64,000 bases of DNA from Xiphydria camelus (Eukaryota > Arthropoda > Insecta > Hymenoptera > Xiphydriidae), in the NCBI GenBank assembly GCA_963678675.1, contig OY783199.1, forward strand, positions 16,884,348-16,948,347, in the 5' to 3' direction. Made by a program: the position numbers and the translations under genes. A model generated the notes under the pieces. The model was not told the origin of the DNA and did not search any database. It saw nothing but the letters and a program-made list of their open reading frames with translations. Below are positions 20,917 to 32,300 of this stretch, in pieces; position 1 is the stretch's first letter; the number at the start of each line of letters is the position of its first letter.

Positions 20917-23252
20917 GTAAGAGTATAATCGCGGAGCTTCCCCGTTAATCGCCTAATCTCGCGAACGGCCGACAGGGGGGCAACCGCGTGCCGATAGCCT
21001 GGCAAAAAATATCGTAACAGCGATATTAACGTCCATCACGTTTTTCTCGCGCAGCCACTCACTGCCTGCAGCTGCCGTTATATTAGTCATCGGAGGAGAG
21101 CTATTCGCGCAGTCGACGACAAAGACTCGCGACGAAGGTTAGACCGACGAAGAGATGCAGGTGGAAATAGAAGTCGACGCGTAATAATCTACGACGCGAC
21201 GATGCGAGAGAGGGATCGGTGGTGGCGAGGCGTTTTTAGTTGAGTTTAGGGTCCCTGAAGTGATGGGCGGAATGACAAGTTTAAAATATAAATTTTAGAG
21301 AAATGCATCTTGAAGTTATGTAAAAGAAGTGGCTTCACATCATTTATACAGAGTAAAAGTGGGATACAGAGAAAAAGAATTAGATGGATCTATCAAAAAT
21401 TACTTGCGGGGTCGCAAGTAATTATTTATTTACATCGATTACTTTTTGTCCATATTAATTATATAGTTCTCCTTTACAATGGCATACTATTTCACATTAT
21501 TATAAGGAGAAGATATGTAATTGACGTATCAAAAAATTCCATTGATCTAAATAAATTACTTGCGACCCCGCAAGTAATTTTCAGTAGATCCACCTAATTC
21601 TTTTTCTTTGTGGATATTGATGCCCCAGTTGAAGAGCAAGTTCAAAGATAATTATTTTGAAATCAGTTCCAGATATCAGAAAAAAGTTTAAATAAAAAAT
21701 GTTCACCTATATTTTTACTTTAAAAAAGCTACTCTGCATTTTTCATATATTTCTACTGCGTTTCGAGATAATCCCGTTCAAAGTTATACAGATACTGGAG
21801 CATCTCTATCCCACATTTGCCCTACTATATTTACATTGCCACATCGAATTTAGCTAGAACGAAATTTTGACTTCTCTCGATCGAAACATCGAGGCAGCTG
21901 ACTCGCATACGCGAGTTCAATCGAGCGATCAAAGCGCGGAAAATTTTGACCTCTCGCTCTAATTAAATTCCTACTTTCATCCGGGATAGGCTATACGGCG
22001 TATTTATTAATTAGAAGCGCTATTCATCGACCGGGCTCGGATCTTTAATTTTTTTTTGCTCGAAAAGATTAACGACAGATACGGGTGTGGCTGGAATGGA
22101 AGACGTTAATCTAAAATGCGACGTGGACGAATAATTTTCCACTTGGCTATCTTCATGTCGATCAATTTATTTAATTGAGCTTATTTAAAAAAGGTTTACG
22201 ACTATATCACAGAACAAAATGAGCGGCGAATGTGAAATATCGAAGACCCTTCCACTGATTTTTTCAATTTTATGATTTCTGCCTAGGTACACATAACTCC
22301 TGATTCGGGAAAGTCATAGTCTATATTTGATAGCCCGGTGTAACGCCCACCGGTGACTGTCAAATCAAGGGCCAACTTGGCGATTATCGAGTCTCGGTGT
22401 GATTGATTAGGCTTAAAAATACCCGGAAAAAAATATTTGTCTCGCCGCTATCATCCTATCGTGCCAACCTGGATTGCGAGAATTTTCGGGAGACGAAATA
22501 CAAATATAAAATAATTCCCGTCGAATTATTATTATTAAATAAAAATTTAGTATTTAATTTATAATAGAATTAAATTGTTTTTTTTTATTTCAAACATTTT
22601 CTTGCTTCTTACATTATAATATTTAACTTTTAAATACTAAAATTGATTATTTATTACGTTTTTTAAATTGAATAATATAAATAATATAGGTTACCTAATT
22701 CGCCTCGAATTATTCGATATTTGTATTTAACTTCTTCGTTTGTCTAGCGATGCTCGAGTATAGTGACACCAATGCGGCTCAAATGGCCCGAATTACTCGT
22801 CTCGTAATCTGGAGCGACCATATGGTTATTCGAGTTACGCGATCGCGTATACCTATTCGATCACTATCACCGCCTCCGGCAATCTATGGAGTGTATTGGA
22901 TTCTCTCTCGGCACAAGTGATCAATGACGGATGTTTCTAGCTTCAGCTTAGATAAAATAAACGTATAACGCGGTAAAAGCATTACGCCCGACCGCTCATC
23001 GACGGAGATAAGTTCGATTCATCGCCGACTACACGCGATCACGTGCGTCTAATCGTTAAATCTCGGAAAGTCTTCGCGAATGACACGACGTTCTCGAGAA
23101 TCTTCGCGATAATCTACGATATTATGTCCGTGTGTCACCTATAATATAGAGGATCGTATGGATTGTTAAATTTATTAGTCTTTGGAACTGTATAGACGTA
23201 ATTCACTTCCAATCATTGTCAATAATTAGACTGCATCGTATATTGCATTTAT
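20917..23252. other. Intergenic with MITE C-3
   Basis: A CG-rich stretch (20,930-21,240) is followed by AT-rich sequence. No ORF with coding features and no further repeat recognised within the window. Confidence 0.45.
21365..21613. mobile_element. Family C MITE, copy 3
   Basis: TACAGAGAAAAAGAATTAGA to CACCTAATTCTTTTTCTTTG; the arms contain TTACTTGCGGGGTCGCAAGT and ACTTGCGACCCCGCAAGTAA. Confidence 0.87.
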
Positions 23253-23521
23253 TTCTCTTTCACAACGAGAAAACAGATTTTTAATAATTAATAAATGTAA
23301 TTTCTAATGCGGCGAAATAAATATTTAGGACAAATAAATATACGCAAATTATATTAATAAAATGTTTATTTTATTCAAATGATTACCTCAAACGATTTAA
23401 TTGTACCAAAAATAAATAGATATTGTAATACATAGTTAACGAGTATTTACTTGGTCTATTAAAATGTTTATTTCGTCATATTCAAACAAATATTTCTTAA
23501 TTACAAATAAATTGTTTCCTT
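23253..23521. mobile_element. Family J MITE, copy 1
   Basis: AATTAATAAATGTAATTTCT near the left; TTAATTACAAATAAATTGTT at the right. The ends are diverged from the CACTGAG type. Confidence 0.7.
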
Positions 23522-23683
23522 GGTGCATGAATGGCTCTATCACCCTTTACATTTTTTCCCCTGTCTTTCCTTCCTAATTATCGTTAATAACTGCCTAACT
23601 CGCATAGAAATAAACATTCTTGTCATCTTGAATTTTTCCAATTGCATTTTTAAAATAAGCGAAACGCCACATTCGACATCGAG

Positions 23684-23926
23684 GAAAAAGTTTTTAACAA
23701 TTAATAAATGTAATTTCAGATGCTGCGAAATAAACATTTCGTTAGGATAAGGAAATATGCGTTAATAATTAAATTGTTTATTAATTTTAAACAGTTGCCT
23801 CAAGGAGTTTAATTATGCCAAATAAATATTTCAATAGTTAACGAATATTTATTTGGTCCAACCAAATATTTATCTCGCCATATTCGATCAAACATTTCTT
23901 AATTACAAATAAACTGTTTTCTTGGT
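23684..23926. mobile_element. Family J MITE, copy 2
   Basis: GAGGAAAAAGTTTTTAACAA to CAAATAAACTGTTTTCTTGG. It lies 160 bases from J-1 in the same orientation. Confidence 0.75.
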
Positions 23927-24059
23927 GGAGCATAATTTATTACGCGAAAAGTCTACTCCAAAAAACGAACAGTAACACTCGGAAATCTGAAGTTTCGAAT
24001 GAGACCCTGAGAGTAGTACAATATTGATATGTCGCTTCGTCGAAGAGAGAAGAAAAACT

Positions 24060-24250
24060 AACGAGGTAACTATCCGAATAGTTGGACGTCTAAAGTCCAG
24101 TATCCGGACAGACATACAAATTTACACAGCAGATTTAACTCAGGGTTCTTACTAGTGTCACTTCCTGTATACATTCTTAATTTATCGAAGATTTTTTCCC
24201 ACTAGCCGTGCCTTTTTACCTCATTCAATAATTTGAATTATACTCAAATT
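24060..24250 (+). repeat. Dispersed repeat O, copy 1
   Basis: GAGGTAACTATCCGAATAG, CCGGACAGACA, ACTCAGGGTTCTTACTAGT and CAATAATTTGAA occur in the same order at 28380-28542. Confidence 0.7.
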
Positions 24251-24869
24251 TTCCCGGCTACTACTACGACGTATCCTGCCATTCTGTTATGATAGTCACT
24301 TCATACGACGCGAGAAAAACAACTATTCGAAGACCACACGAGTGTACGCGTGTGTTCTGCGTTCGAACTTTCACGTAAGACCCTCGTAGAAGTGCCATTA
24401 TCGCGATGACGTTAGGAAACGGGGCTACAAAAGCGGAAGTAATCAGCGGTATCAGTGGAAGCGGAGATACCGTACGCCGCCATCGGCAGTATTTAATCGA
24501 AGAGAATGCCTTTCCGTGAGATTTCTTCCCACTTGCGAGACATAATATGCTTCCGGAAGAATACTCTTCCGCCGGCCCGGCATACACTGTTAAAAGGATC
24601 TGTAAATTCGCTATACATTTTCTATAAACAAGTATTATAAAATTGGAGGTCAAGCGCAGTAATGTGAATCACTATAAATAGTATGTAATTTTCGAAAAGA
24701 GTTTTGAATTTTAGTTTTTACTGGAAAGATGCTTCAATTTTGAGACACTTTGAGTGGTTTTATGGTAAATTTAAATCAAATCTGAAGTGAATTTAATTGT
24801 TTCGATCGCGTTTAGTAATTTTAATGGATAAATTTGTGCGATAAAAATTGCATAAAAGTAACCATAAAG

Positions 24870-25168
24870 TTTATTATGAAAACTTTTCACGGTGTAAGTC
24901 TACTCATAGCCTATATCGTGTACAGCGGCCCTCCGCACATGCGACAACTGCAAAATAACGCCGTATCACGTGTCAGCTTCGTCAATTTTAATTACGTAGG
25001 GGTACATCGTAAACCAGACGCTACGCTGACAATGAGACCACCTGGTACTAGCGTTTGTCCGGGCAAATCCGACGGCTATTATACCGTGGTAAATATCAAA
25101 CATCTTTCACACGGGCGGGTCGTGCCCGTTTGCGTCATAAACAAAGCACACGGATATCTGCCCCACGC
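24870..25168 (+). CDS. Hypothetical ORF with signal-peptide-like start, ending in a MITE
   Basis: An open frame starts near 24,876 with MKTFHGVSLLIAYIVYSG, resembling a short signal peptide, and continues for about 95 codons with scattered Cys residues (for example TSVCPGKSDGYYTV and VVPVCVINKAHGYLPH). I do not recognise a family. At 25,164 it runs into a 5'-truncated family C MITE, whose first bases give a good donor (GTC|GTAAGT). It may be an exon using a transposon-borne donor, or a chance ORF. No other exon can be assigned. Confidence 0.25.
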
Positions 25169-25376
25169 GGTCGTAAGTAATTATTTATTTACACCAATGA
25201 AATTTTTCAATACAGCAATTAAATATTTCTTCGTTATAATCCTGCGGAATAGTATGTGATTGCAAGAAAAAACTATTTAATTAATACGCGAGAAAGATCT
25301 AATTGATCTATATAAATAATTACTTGCGACCCCGCAAGTATTTTTTAGTAGATCCAACTAATTCTTTTTCTTTGCG
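25164..25376. mobile_element. Family C MITE, copy 4, lacking its left end
   Basis: Begins within the left arm (CACGCGGTCGTAAGTAATTA) and runs to AACTAATTCTTTTTCTTTGC. The missing 35 bases are replaced by the ORF upstream. Confidence 0.8.
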
Positions 25377-25458
25377 TATGTGAAGCGCTGTTCTTATTCC
25401 CGTTCCCTGCTCCTTTAGTTGCGCGTAGCGCCTAAACCTCTCCCGATTTACTGTGTAT

Positions 25459-25936
25459 GTACATGGAGAAAAATATCTTGGTCGATTAAACCAAAATCCT
25501 GGAGACGATTACCAAACCGTTCGGTGAATCATGTACTGCTTAAAAAACTCTTGGTTGGGCTAACAAAATATTTTAAACGAATACAAGCCAACAAAAAGTT
25601 TTTTTTTGGAATCACAATGTTCTTTGATTGATTTCATGTGAACTTTGATGGCCGAGCTACACATTTGGATAATACAACAAAAATGTTGTTAAGTTATCAA
25701 ATTGACTCAACACAATGATTTTATTGGCTACTTTTTTTTTCAATGTGGATCCTCCATCTGTTTGATTAAACTGACCATTTTTTGGTTAGAATAATTGAAC
25801 GTCTGTTTGGAATAACCAAACATTTGGTTAGAATAACTTGATATTTGGTTCAACTGACCAGCGTTTTAGTTAGAATAATGAAACGTGTTAGATAGATGCG
25901 TTTCGTCATTTTAACCTAATTATTTTTCTCAGTGTA
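25459..25936. mobile_element. Family G MITE, copy 2
   Basis: TACATGGAGAAAAATATCTT to TTAACCTAATTATTTTTCTC with a CAGTGTA end. It carries many AACCAAA/TTTGGTT words. Confidence 0.75.
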
Positions 25937-26414
25937 CATCGCACTTTCCACATAAGTAAATTTTCTCGATTTCGTTCGAAGGGACGAATCGAGGAGAAAT
26001 TTCTATCTTATCGGTAATTTCTTAACTCCGGGGGGAAAGTGGAGTGAAACGAAGCTCCGCTAGATTCAGTTCATTTATTCGTGACATAAAAATGCGATAA
26101 GAAAGCACTATAACGCGATCGATAAGCAGATCGGTATCGTCGTCCGCCGGTGTGGCCAATCGTAACTAATCTACACACCTATGCGCGCGCGTATTGATCG
26201 ATCGTGCGTGGGCGCCCTCTTGAAGTCGTTACATCCGCTCAACCGATCTGAAATTCTTCGGAACGAGAAGAGCGAGTCGCTCGACAACTCGGCCGTTATT
26301 TCGAGCGCAGCTCGACGCCGATTGCTTTCTCGATAGCCAAGCGCGCAGTCAATGAGATCGGAGTAAACAACCGCGTTATGTCTCAGAACGTCGCCCTAAA
26401 TAACATGATGTTCG

Positions 26415-26500
26415 AGAAAAATGATTAGCAACGTTAACCAAGACTATTTTGTTGTTCGCGTATCGATCAAGCGTTTGGTTAACGTTAATGATCTTTTTTG
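26415..26500. repeat. Inverted repeat
   Basis: TGATTAGCAACGTTAACCAA pairs with TTGGTTAACGTTAATGATC across a 37-base centre. Confidence 0.7.
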
Positions 26501-26619
26501 TTATGTGTGCGTAAGTTGCTCAGCTTGTACGATACCGATCATTTGAATTTGACCCCTGGCTATTTATCCCATCCGATTTTTGAGCAGTCGACGCTAGATA
26601 TCTTCGATTATTCGTAATT

Positions 26620-27179
26620 ACACCGAGGAAAAAGTTTTTTAATAGTTGATAAATTTTAGTTGAATTATAAGGTGGAATAAGTATTTCGTTAGGATAAGAA
26701 AACACGTGTTAATCAGTGGGCCCGTTATGTGCGGAGCGGAAATTCCATAGACGATAGAAGATGAGGGACGTAAATGCAAAATATGTGGAACGACTGTGTA
26801 GATTATGCGTTATCTTTGCCAAAAGTCAATTTTTATCTTCGATTTTTAAACAAATAATAGAACGTGCATTCGTAAAATAACGATTCGTCAAAATCGGAGA
26901 ACTTGATCTTTGAAATGGTACCTCTCGTTTACGGTTTTTGGTTTTGTATGAAAGCAGAAAAGGGATTTATCACGAAATATTTATCACCTTGTGGACAAAA
27001 TATACAAGAATATTAAAATGTTTATTTCATTAAAACAGTTGCTTCAAAGGGTTTATTATAATAGTTCCAAATAAATATCGTAATAGTTAGCGAATACTTA
27101 CTTGTGGTCCAACGAAATGTTTATTTCGCCATATTCAAACAAATATTCATTAACTACAAATAAATTCTTTTCACGGTGC
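26620..27179. mobile_element. Family J MITE, copy 3, interrupted
   Basis: Left arm 26620-26715 (ACACCGAGGAAAAAGTTTTT), right arm about 26990-27179 ending CAAATAAATTCTTTTCACGG. The intervening 270 bases have no J sequence and no recognisable ends. Confidence 0.7.
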
Positions 27180-27934
27180 ATCACGGATCAATGCGAAAGA
27201 TAAAGCGTCCAATTCAATTTCAACCGAGTCTCGTAAGAACTGACGGAAGAAAAGCGTTACGAACGAAGGTGCCTTCCTGCGCATATCATATGAATGAAAT
27301 ATTACGTAACAGAAGGACCGCGCCAAATGGGTATCATTTGAGTAATGGTCCGCATTACGTCGCATCTCTCAATTTGTCCACATCACGAAGAGCCGTACTG
27401 GTGAAGGATTAACCTTCAGCCGCGTTACACTTGGGCTATTCTTCGACGCGCGAGACAAATCTATGTATATGGAAGTCCACGGTCAGTTGATTTCGCTGTT
27501 AATTAAATTTATGCAGCGCTTAATTTCGTTAGAGATGCATCATTTTTTTCTTCGCGGGGACGAAATTAATACCCGTGACGTCTTCCTCGAATTAATTGCA
27601 AATACAGCTCGACTGGACGATCGGTTTTGTCATCGTTATCGAAATTTATGTACCAAACTATACGCGAAAGATTTTGCACGCCTAATCAGGCTCGGAGCTG
27701 GATTAGTGGTCGAATTAATCGAACAACGAATTTTTGTACGGACGACAATAGCGAGACGTTTCACGTGATGCTTATCGTCCGCGCGTCACCGATTTATTTC
27801 GACGCCGTTACGCAATTATTTACAGTTTTTTGCCGGTCGAACGTTCTCGTCGATCGATCGCTTCCTTCGTGTATCACGAGAACGTTCGAAAATGGATCGT
27901 GATGCAACGCTGAGAGTTCTCGCAAGTAGGGTCA

Positions 27935-28016
27935 TTAACACGTTCCGTGCCACGTGTACCATTTGTGGTATACTAACGTGTATCAGAAATGGTACACCTG
28001 GCACGGAACGTGTTAA
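27935..28016. mobile_element. 82-base hairpin with TTAA ends (piggyBac-type mini-MITE)
   Basis: TTAACACGTTCCGTGCCACG to GGCACGGAACGTGTTAA. The 30-base arms have one mismatch and a 22-base loop, and both ends are TTAA, the piggyBac target site. Confidence 0.75.
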
Positions 28017-28379
28017 GAGATATCTCATGATATCATCCCCGAGACGAACGTGCGTCAATACGCTTATGTATGTGGAAGGGCTTAGAGGAAAAAAGGCAAA
28101 GTCGTCGATGAAGATTCGTAGATGGCAAAGCAAAGTACTTATTGGATACTCCACGTTGAATCATGGAACGGCGAAAAAATATCGGATATTCTATCCGAAA
28201 TCAACTTTCTATAATTTTTTCCTCAAATTACATTAGGCTAATGGCACAGTACTTGTAAGAAACTTTAAGCTCTATAAATTACCGCATTTTCTATGAAGTC
28301 GGATGAGAAAACTGTGTAACTTTATAGAATGTAGCATCCTTATAAATCTTATAGTTTGGTACAGAATAGCGCCAAAAAT

Positions 28380-28542
28380 ATAAGGTAACTGTTCCAATAG
28401 CCGTTCGGCTAAGCTCAGTGACCGGACAGACACAAAAATTCATATACGCGGCCAGATTTTACTCAGGGTTCTTACCAGTAACACTATTCGTTCCTTTTTA
28501 CTCCGTTCAATAATTTGAACTACACCTAAATCTATCCGCACT
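28380..28542 (+). repeat. Dispersed repeat O, copy 2
   Basis: Same word order as 24060-24250 with a shorter middle. Ends beside element U. Confidence 0.7.
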
Positions 28543-28994
28543 GAGAGAAAAATTAATTAGACTCAACTTAAAATTTATTCGTATATTACTAGCTAAATAT
28601 TTTATTGGCTCGGGTAATATTTATTTGTCTCAATAAAATGTTTTATTGGCTCGAGTTCGTATAGCTGTTTGAGAAAAATATTTTATCGGAAATATAAACA
28701 CTGGGGAAAAAAGTTTGCCAACAAAATAATTTCGTCGAGTCAACTTGATACAACACAAATTTTGTTGTATCATCCAATTATTTTTCTATGCCATCAAAGT
28801 TTTTGTGAAATCACCGAAACAATTATTATGCAATTTCAAAAAAATCTTCGGTTAACTCGCATTCATCGAAAATATTTTGTCAATCCAACCAAGAGTTGTC
28901 TCAGTGAATAAATATTACTCGAGCCAATAAAATATTTAGTCGCGAATATACAAATAAACGTTTAGTTGCTTCTATTAAATTTGTCTCTCAGTGC
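28539..28994. mobile_element. Family U MITE with nested G-like segment
   Basis: CACTGAGAGAAAAATTAATT to TTAAATTTGTCTCTCAGTG. Inner arms ATTTTATTGGCTCGAGT and ACTCGAGCCAATAAAATATT pair. Confidence 0.8.
28665..28905. mobile_element. Segment inside U resembling reversed family G
   Basis: Starts TTTGAGAAAAATATTTTATC and ends AATCCAACCAAGAGTTGTCT with CTCAGTG. The reverse complement shares AACTCTTGGTTGG and AAAATATTTT with G-2. Confidence 0.55.
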
Positions 28995-29317
28995 GGCTAC
29001 TAGAACTTGTCCCGCACTGGGAACAGTCTCCTTACTCGAGCTTCGAATAAAGCATCGCGGAGGACCAAAGTCGAGCCGGAAACACACGAGCACCGTCTAG
29101 AAGCCGCGGTTCAAACGCGCGAAGATCGCACCTAATCTCGCGGCGCATTCACGCGCGCGCCCCCCACGAGACGTTCGCACGTTCACGGAGTCCTCCCGCG
29201 CATTTAGTCGTACGACACGCTTCCCCGAGGAGTCCGCAAATGCGCGTCGCGCTCGAGAGCCGACGAGGAAGCTTCGGGCTCCGCGCTTAGAGTCGCCGAG
29301 ACGCCAACGCGGAAGGG

Positions 29318-32300
29318 ATGTCCCGCGGCAAGAAGTCGAAGAAGAAGGTCGCCCGTCGACGACGAGAGGCGGCTTCGATCCTCGCTCTCGGCAGGACGAG
29401 CGAGGTACGCGCCGGAGCGCCCGGTAAGTCCGTAGGGACACCTCGACGAACCTACTTTCGACGAGTCTGACTGGTTCAGGTGCTGGAAAAATCGTCCGGA
29501 CCACGCGCCACGCGGAAATTGCGAAGCCGTGGGAGGAGGAGTCCAGCGGCTTCGCCGTTCTCTTTGCGAGCAACGAGTTGCGCGAGCTCGGGAGGATCCT
29601 GCGAAAGTCCGACTTGGTGAGTTTCCGCGCGATCGGATGCTGCGTTTATTGTACACCGGGAAAAAAAGTCCGCCCGATCGAAATAAACGTGTCTTTGGAT
29701 GGTCCTGAGAGCACATTTATTCTGTTAAATCTATTTAATTTGTTAACCCGTTCTGTGAATATTAGTCAATTTGTTCATTCGATGAAAAACGATTAACGCA
29801 TAACACTTTATACCATACGAGGCTAAACTTACTTGCCAGGATAGCAAATATCCTTAAAGCTTATAAGTATATAGATAATGAGATAACAGTGATTAAAATT
29901 ACTAAATCTATACCCATAGCGGCCAGGAAAATTTGGTTACCTCAAACCAGAAAACCTGGAGAAGTCAGGGAATTTCTTTTTCACGTTTCGCTAGACACCG
30001 CGTTTGAGAACTATCCAAAAACAAGTTTATTTCCATCGAGTACATTTTTTTCTCACCGCAGCCGACGGATATATCCACCTACCGGCACGAGTTCGACGAA
30101 ATTTCCAGAGCTCGGCGAATCTTGCGCTCGCACGAGTCCTTGTCGCTCCTGTGTGACGAATGTACGCCTGTGCGCAGTCGGACACGCCGTTGCTCCTGGG
30201 CGCCGTGATCCTGGGCAAGACGGAAGTCGCGAGGCGGCTCCTGAAAGCCGGCCACCCGATCGACTCGCGCGCCGATGACAGGACGACGGGTCTGATGTGG
30301 GCGGTGCGCCGCAAGGATCTCGGGATGATCGACCTCCTGGTGCGGAGTGGCGCCGATTTAACGCTGCTCGACCACAACGAGGACAACGTGGCGCTGATCG
30401 CCGCGCAGTCCGCCTCCTGGGGGCAGTACGACTTCCTCGACTTCTGGCGCAGCGTGCGCGGCAGGATCGACCCGGACCACACGAACGGGCGAGGCTGCAC
30501 GATCCTTCATTACGCGGCGAAGCGACGGTGGGACGTCCTGGCGGCGCTGATGCGACGGGCGAACGAGGAAGGGGAGCCGAGGACGATCGAGATCGACGTC
30601 GATCCGCGGCGTGCGGCGAACGCTCGCGAGGATCACCCGCGAGGAGAAACGGTGAGTCGAGTTGACGTCCAAATGACATCCGCGTGACGTCCCGCGATGT
30701 CACGGCGATGTCATTTGGACGTCGTCTCGCCTCATCGTCTCCCCCTGAGCCAGGGAGTCGACGAGTCCAAGGATCGGCGCTGCTGGATCTCCCGCGCGAC
30801 GCGGAAGAGGAACCTCGAGAGCGCTTCGTCCTCGCGGGTCCCGATTCGCGCCGTCGAAACGAGCGAGACGAAGCCATCGGCGGGGAAATGCTCGAAGGTG
30901 AATCCATCATCGAGAACGTAGGATTATGCGTTTTTCTCGCATCTCGCTCGACGATAAATCGCTGATACCGTTTCGCCGCCTCTCACGCGAATCTACTCCA
31001 ACGCAGTTATCTTTTCGAAACACCGAGAATCTGCTCAAACATTGTTCTTTCTCGAGAAAACCGCCGTTTATAACACGAAACCCGTGTTGTTTACCGGTCA
31101 CACGTTGTACGCAGTGCGCAGCAACAGTGAACACGAGTTGCCGCATACATAAGAAATCGATTCGCGAAGCGAGCAATAAGCAATCGCACGGGTAGGGTAT
31201 TAGCCGTGAGTAATCCCTGCGCCTCGCGATTGCCATTGTATTTGCGGTGGCGTTCCAGCATAGCTAATATTATGGGAGGCTCTCGTAATGGTCTTCGCGG
31301 CTGAATATAGCCGGCCGTCGTCGATAAGTGGCAGCGTGTATCGGAATCGTCGTTTCTACGCTGCCGCGTGACGCTGTGAATCAAGGCTGCGTACTATCGT
31401 CGCTATTTATAATGTCGTACGAATGTTATTGTTAAAAATTATCGGTGAGACTTGTTTTTTCTAGGAAGCGCGCGCCGACGGTAGTATGTCGGCCTGCGCG
31501 GAGAGAAGAGCTTCGTAGACTGAGGGAAGAGTTTATTTGTAGTTAATAAATGTATATTTCATTGTGGCGAAAGACATATTTCGTTGGGGCAAGTAAATAT
31601 ATATTTAGTTATTTGGATGTCTTTTTTATTCGAACAGAAATAAAGTAATTAGCTGATGAATACTTATTTACTTAGCCCAAAGAAATTTCTTTCGCCATAA
31701 TCAAGTATACGTGCATACATACCATATGAGGCTGAACTTACTCGCCAGGAAAGAAATTTCAATCACTATTATTTCATTACCTGTGAGCTATTGGCTCTCA
31801 TGTTTGTATAATACTTTTTCAAAGATTACGTTTTCATCTATAATAAAGTTCTGCATCGAGGTAGGCCAAAAATGCATAAATAATGAGATAATAGTGATTG
31901 AAGTTTCTTTCCTGGCGAGTAAGTTTACACATGGTATATATTAATTAAAAATAAACTCTTTTCTCAGTGTAGAATTGTTAAAATCTCCAAGTATTGTAGA
32001 GATTATTTTTTTTCACCTGATTGCAGATCACTGTCGCCCTTATCATGTAATCATTCTCATAATATAAATATTCAGCGTTGCCCGTGTACAATGTTACATT
32101 CTATACATCGCGGTAATACAATTTCGCGGTTATCTTCTACAGGCGCCCCCGAGCCCCCAGCTGCGCCTGACAGAAGGCAATCACGAAACTCACAACTGTG
32201 AAATATAAATCGTATTGAACCTCGCATAAATAACCGTGACAAATACGGCGCTATAATGCGCAACTGTTGGAAAAATATTAGCCTTTCGACGCTTTTGGAT

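Larger units (their letters stand above)
25937..29317. other. Intergenic upstream of the RNase L-like gene
   Basis: Apart from J-3, the TTAA hairpin, repeat O and element U, frames at 27,460-28,236 overlap on both strands and show no domain. Bases 29,020-29,317 are CG-rich and are the likely promoter and 5' leader of the RNase L-like gene. Confidence 0.45.

Noticed and set aside
29097..29716. Two long overlapping minus-strand ORFs over exons 1 and 2 of the RNase L-like gene
   Set aside because: Composition artefacts; the plus strand gives phase-consistent exons.
30053..30910. 285-codon minus-strand ORF and other long frames opposite the ankyrin exons
   Set aside because: They are Arg/Ser-rich shadows of GC-rich coding sequence; the plus strand has clear ankyrin motifs.
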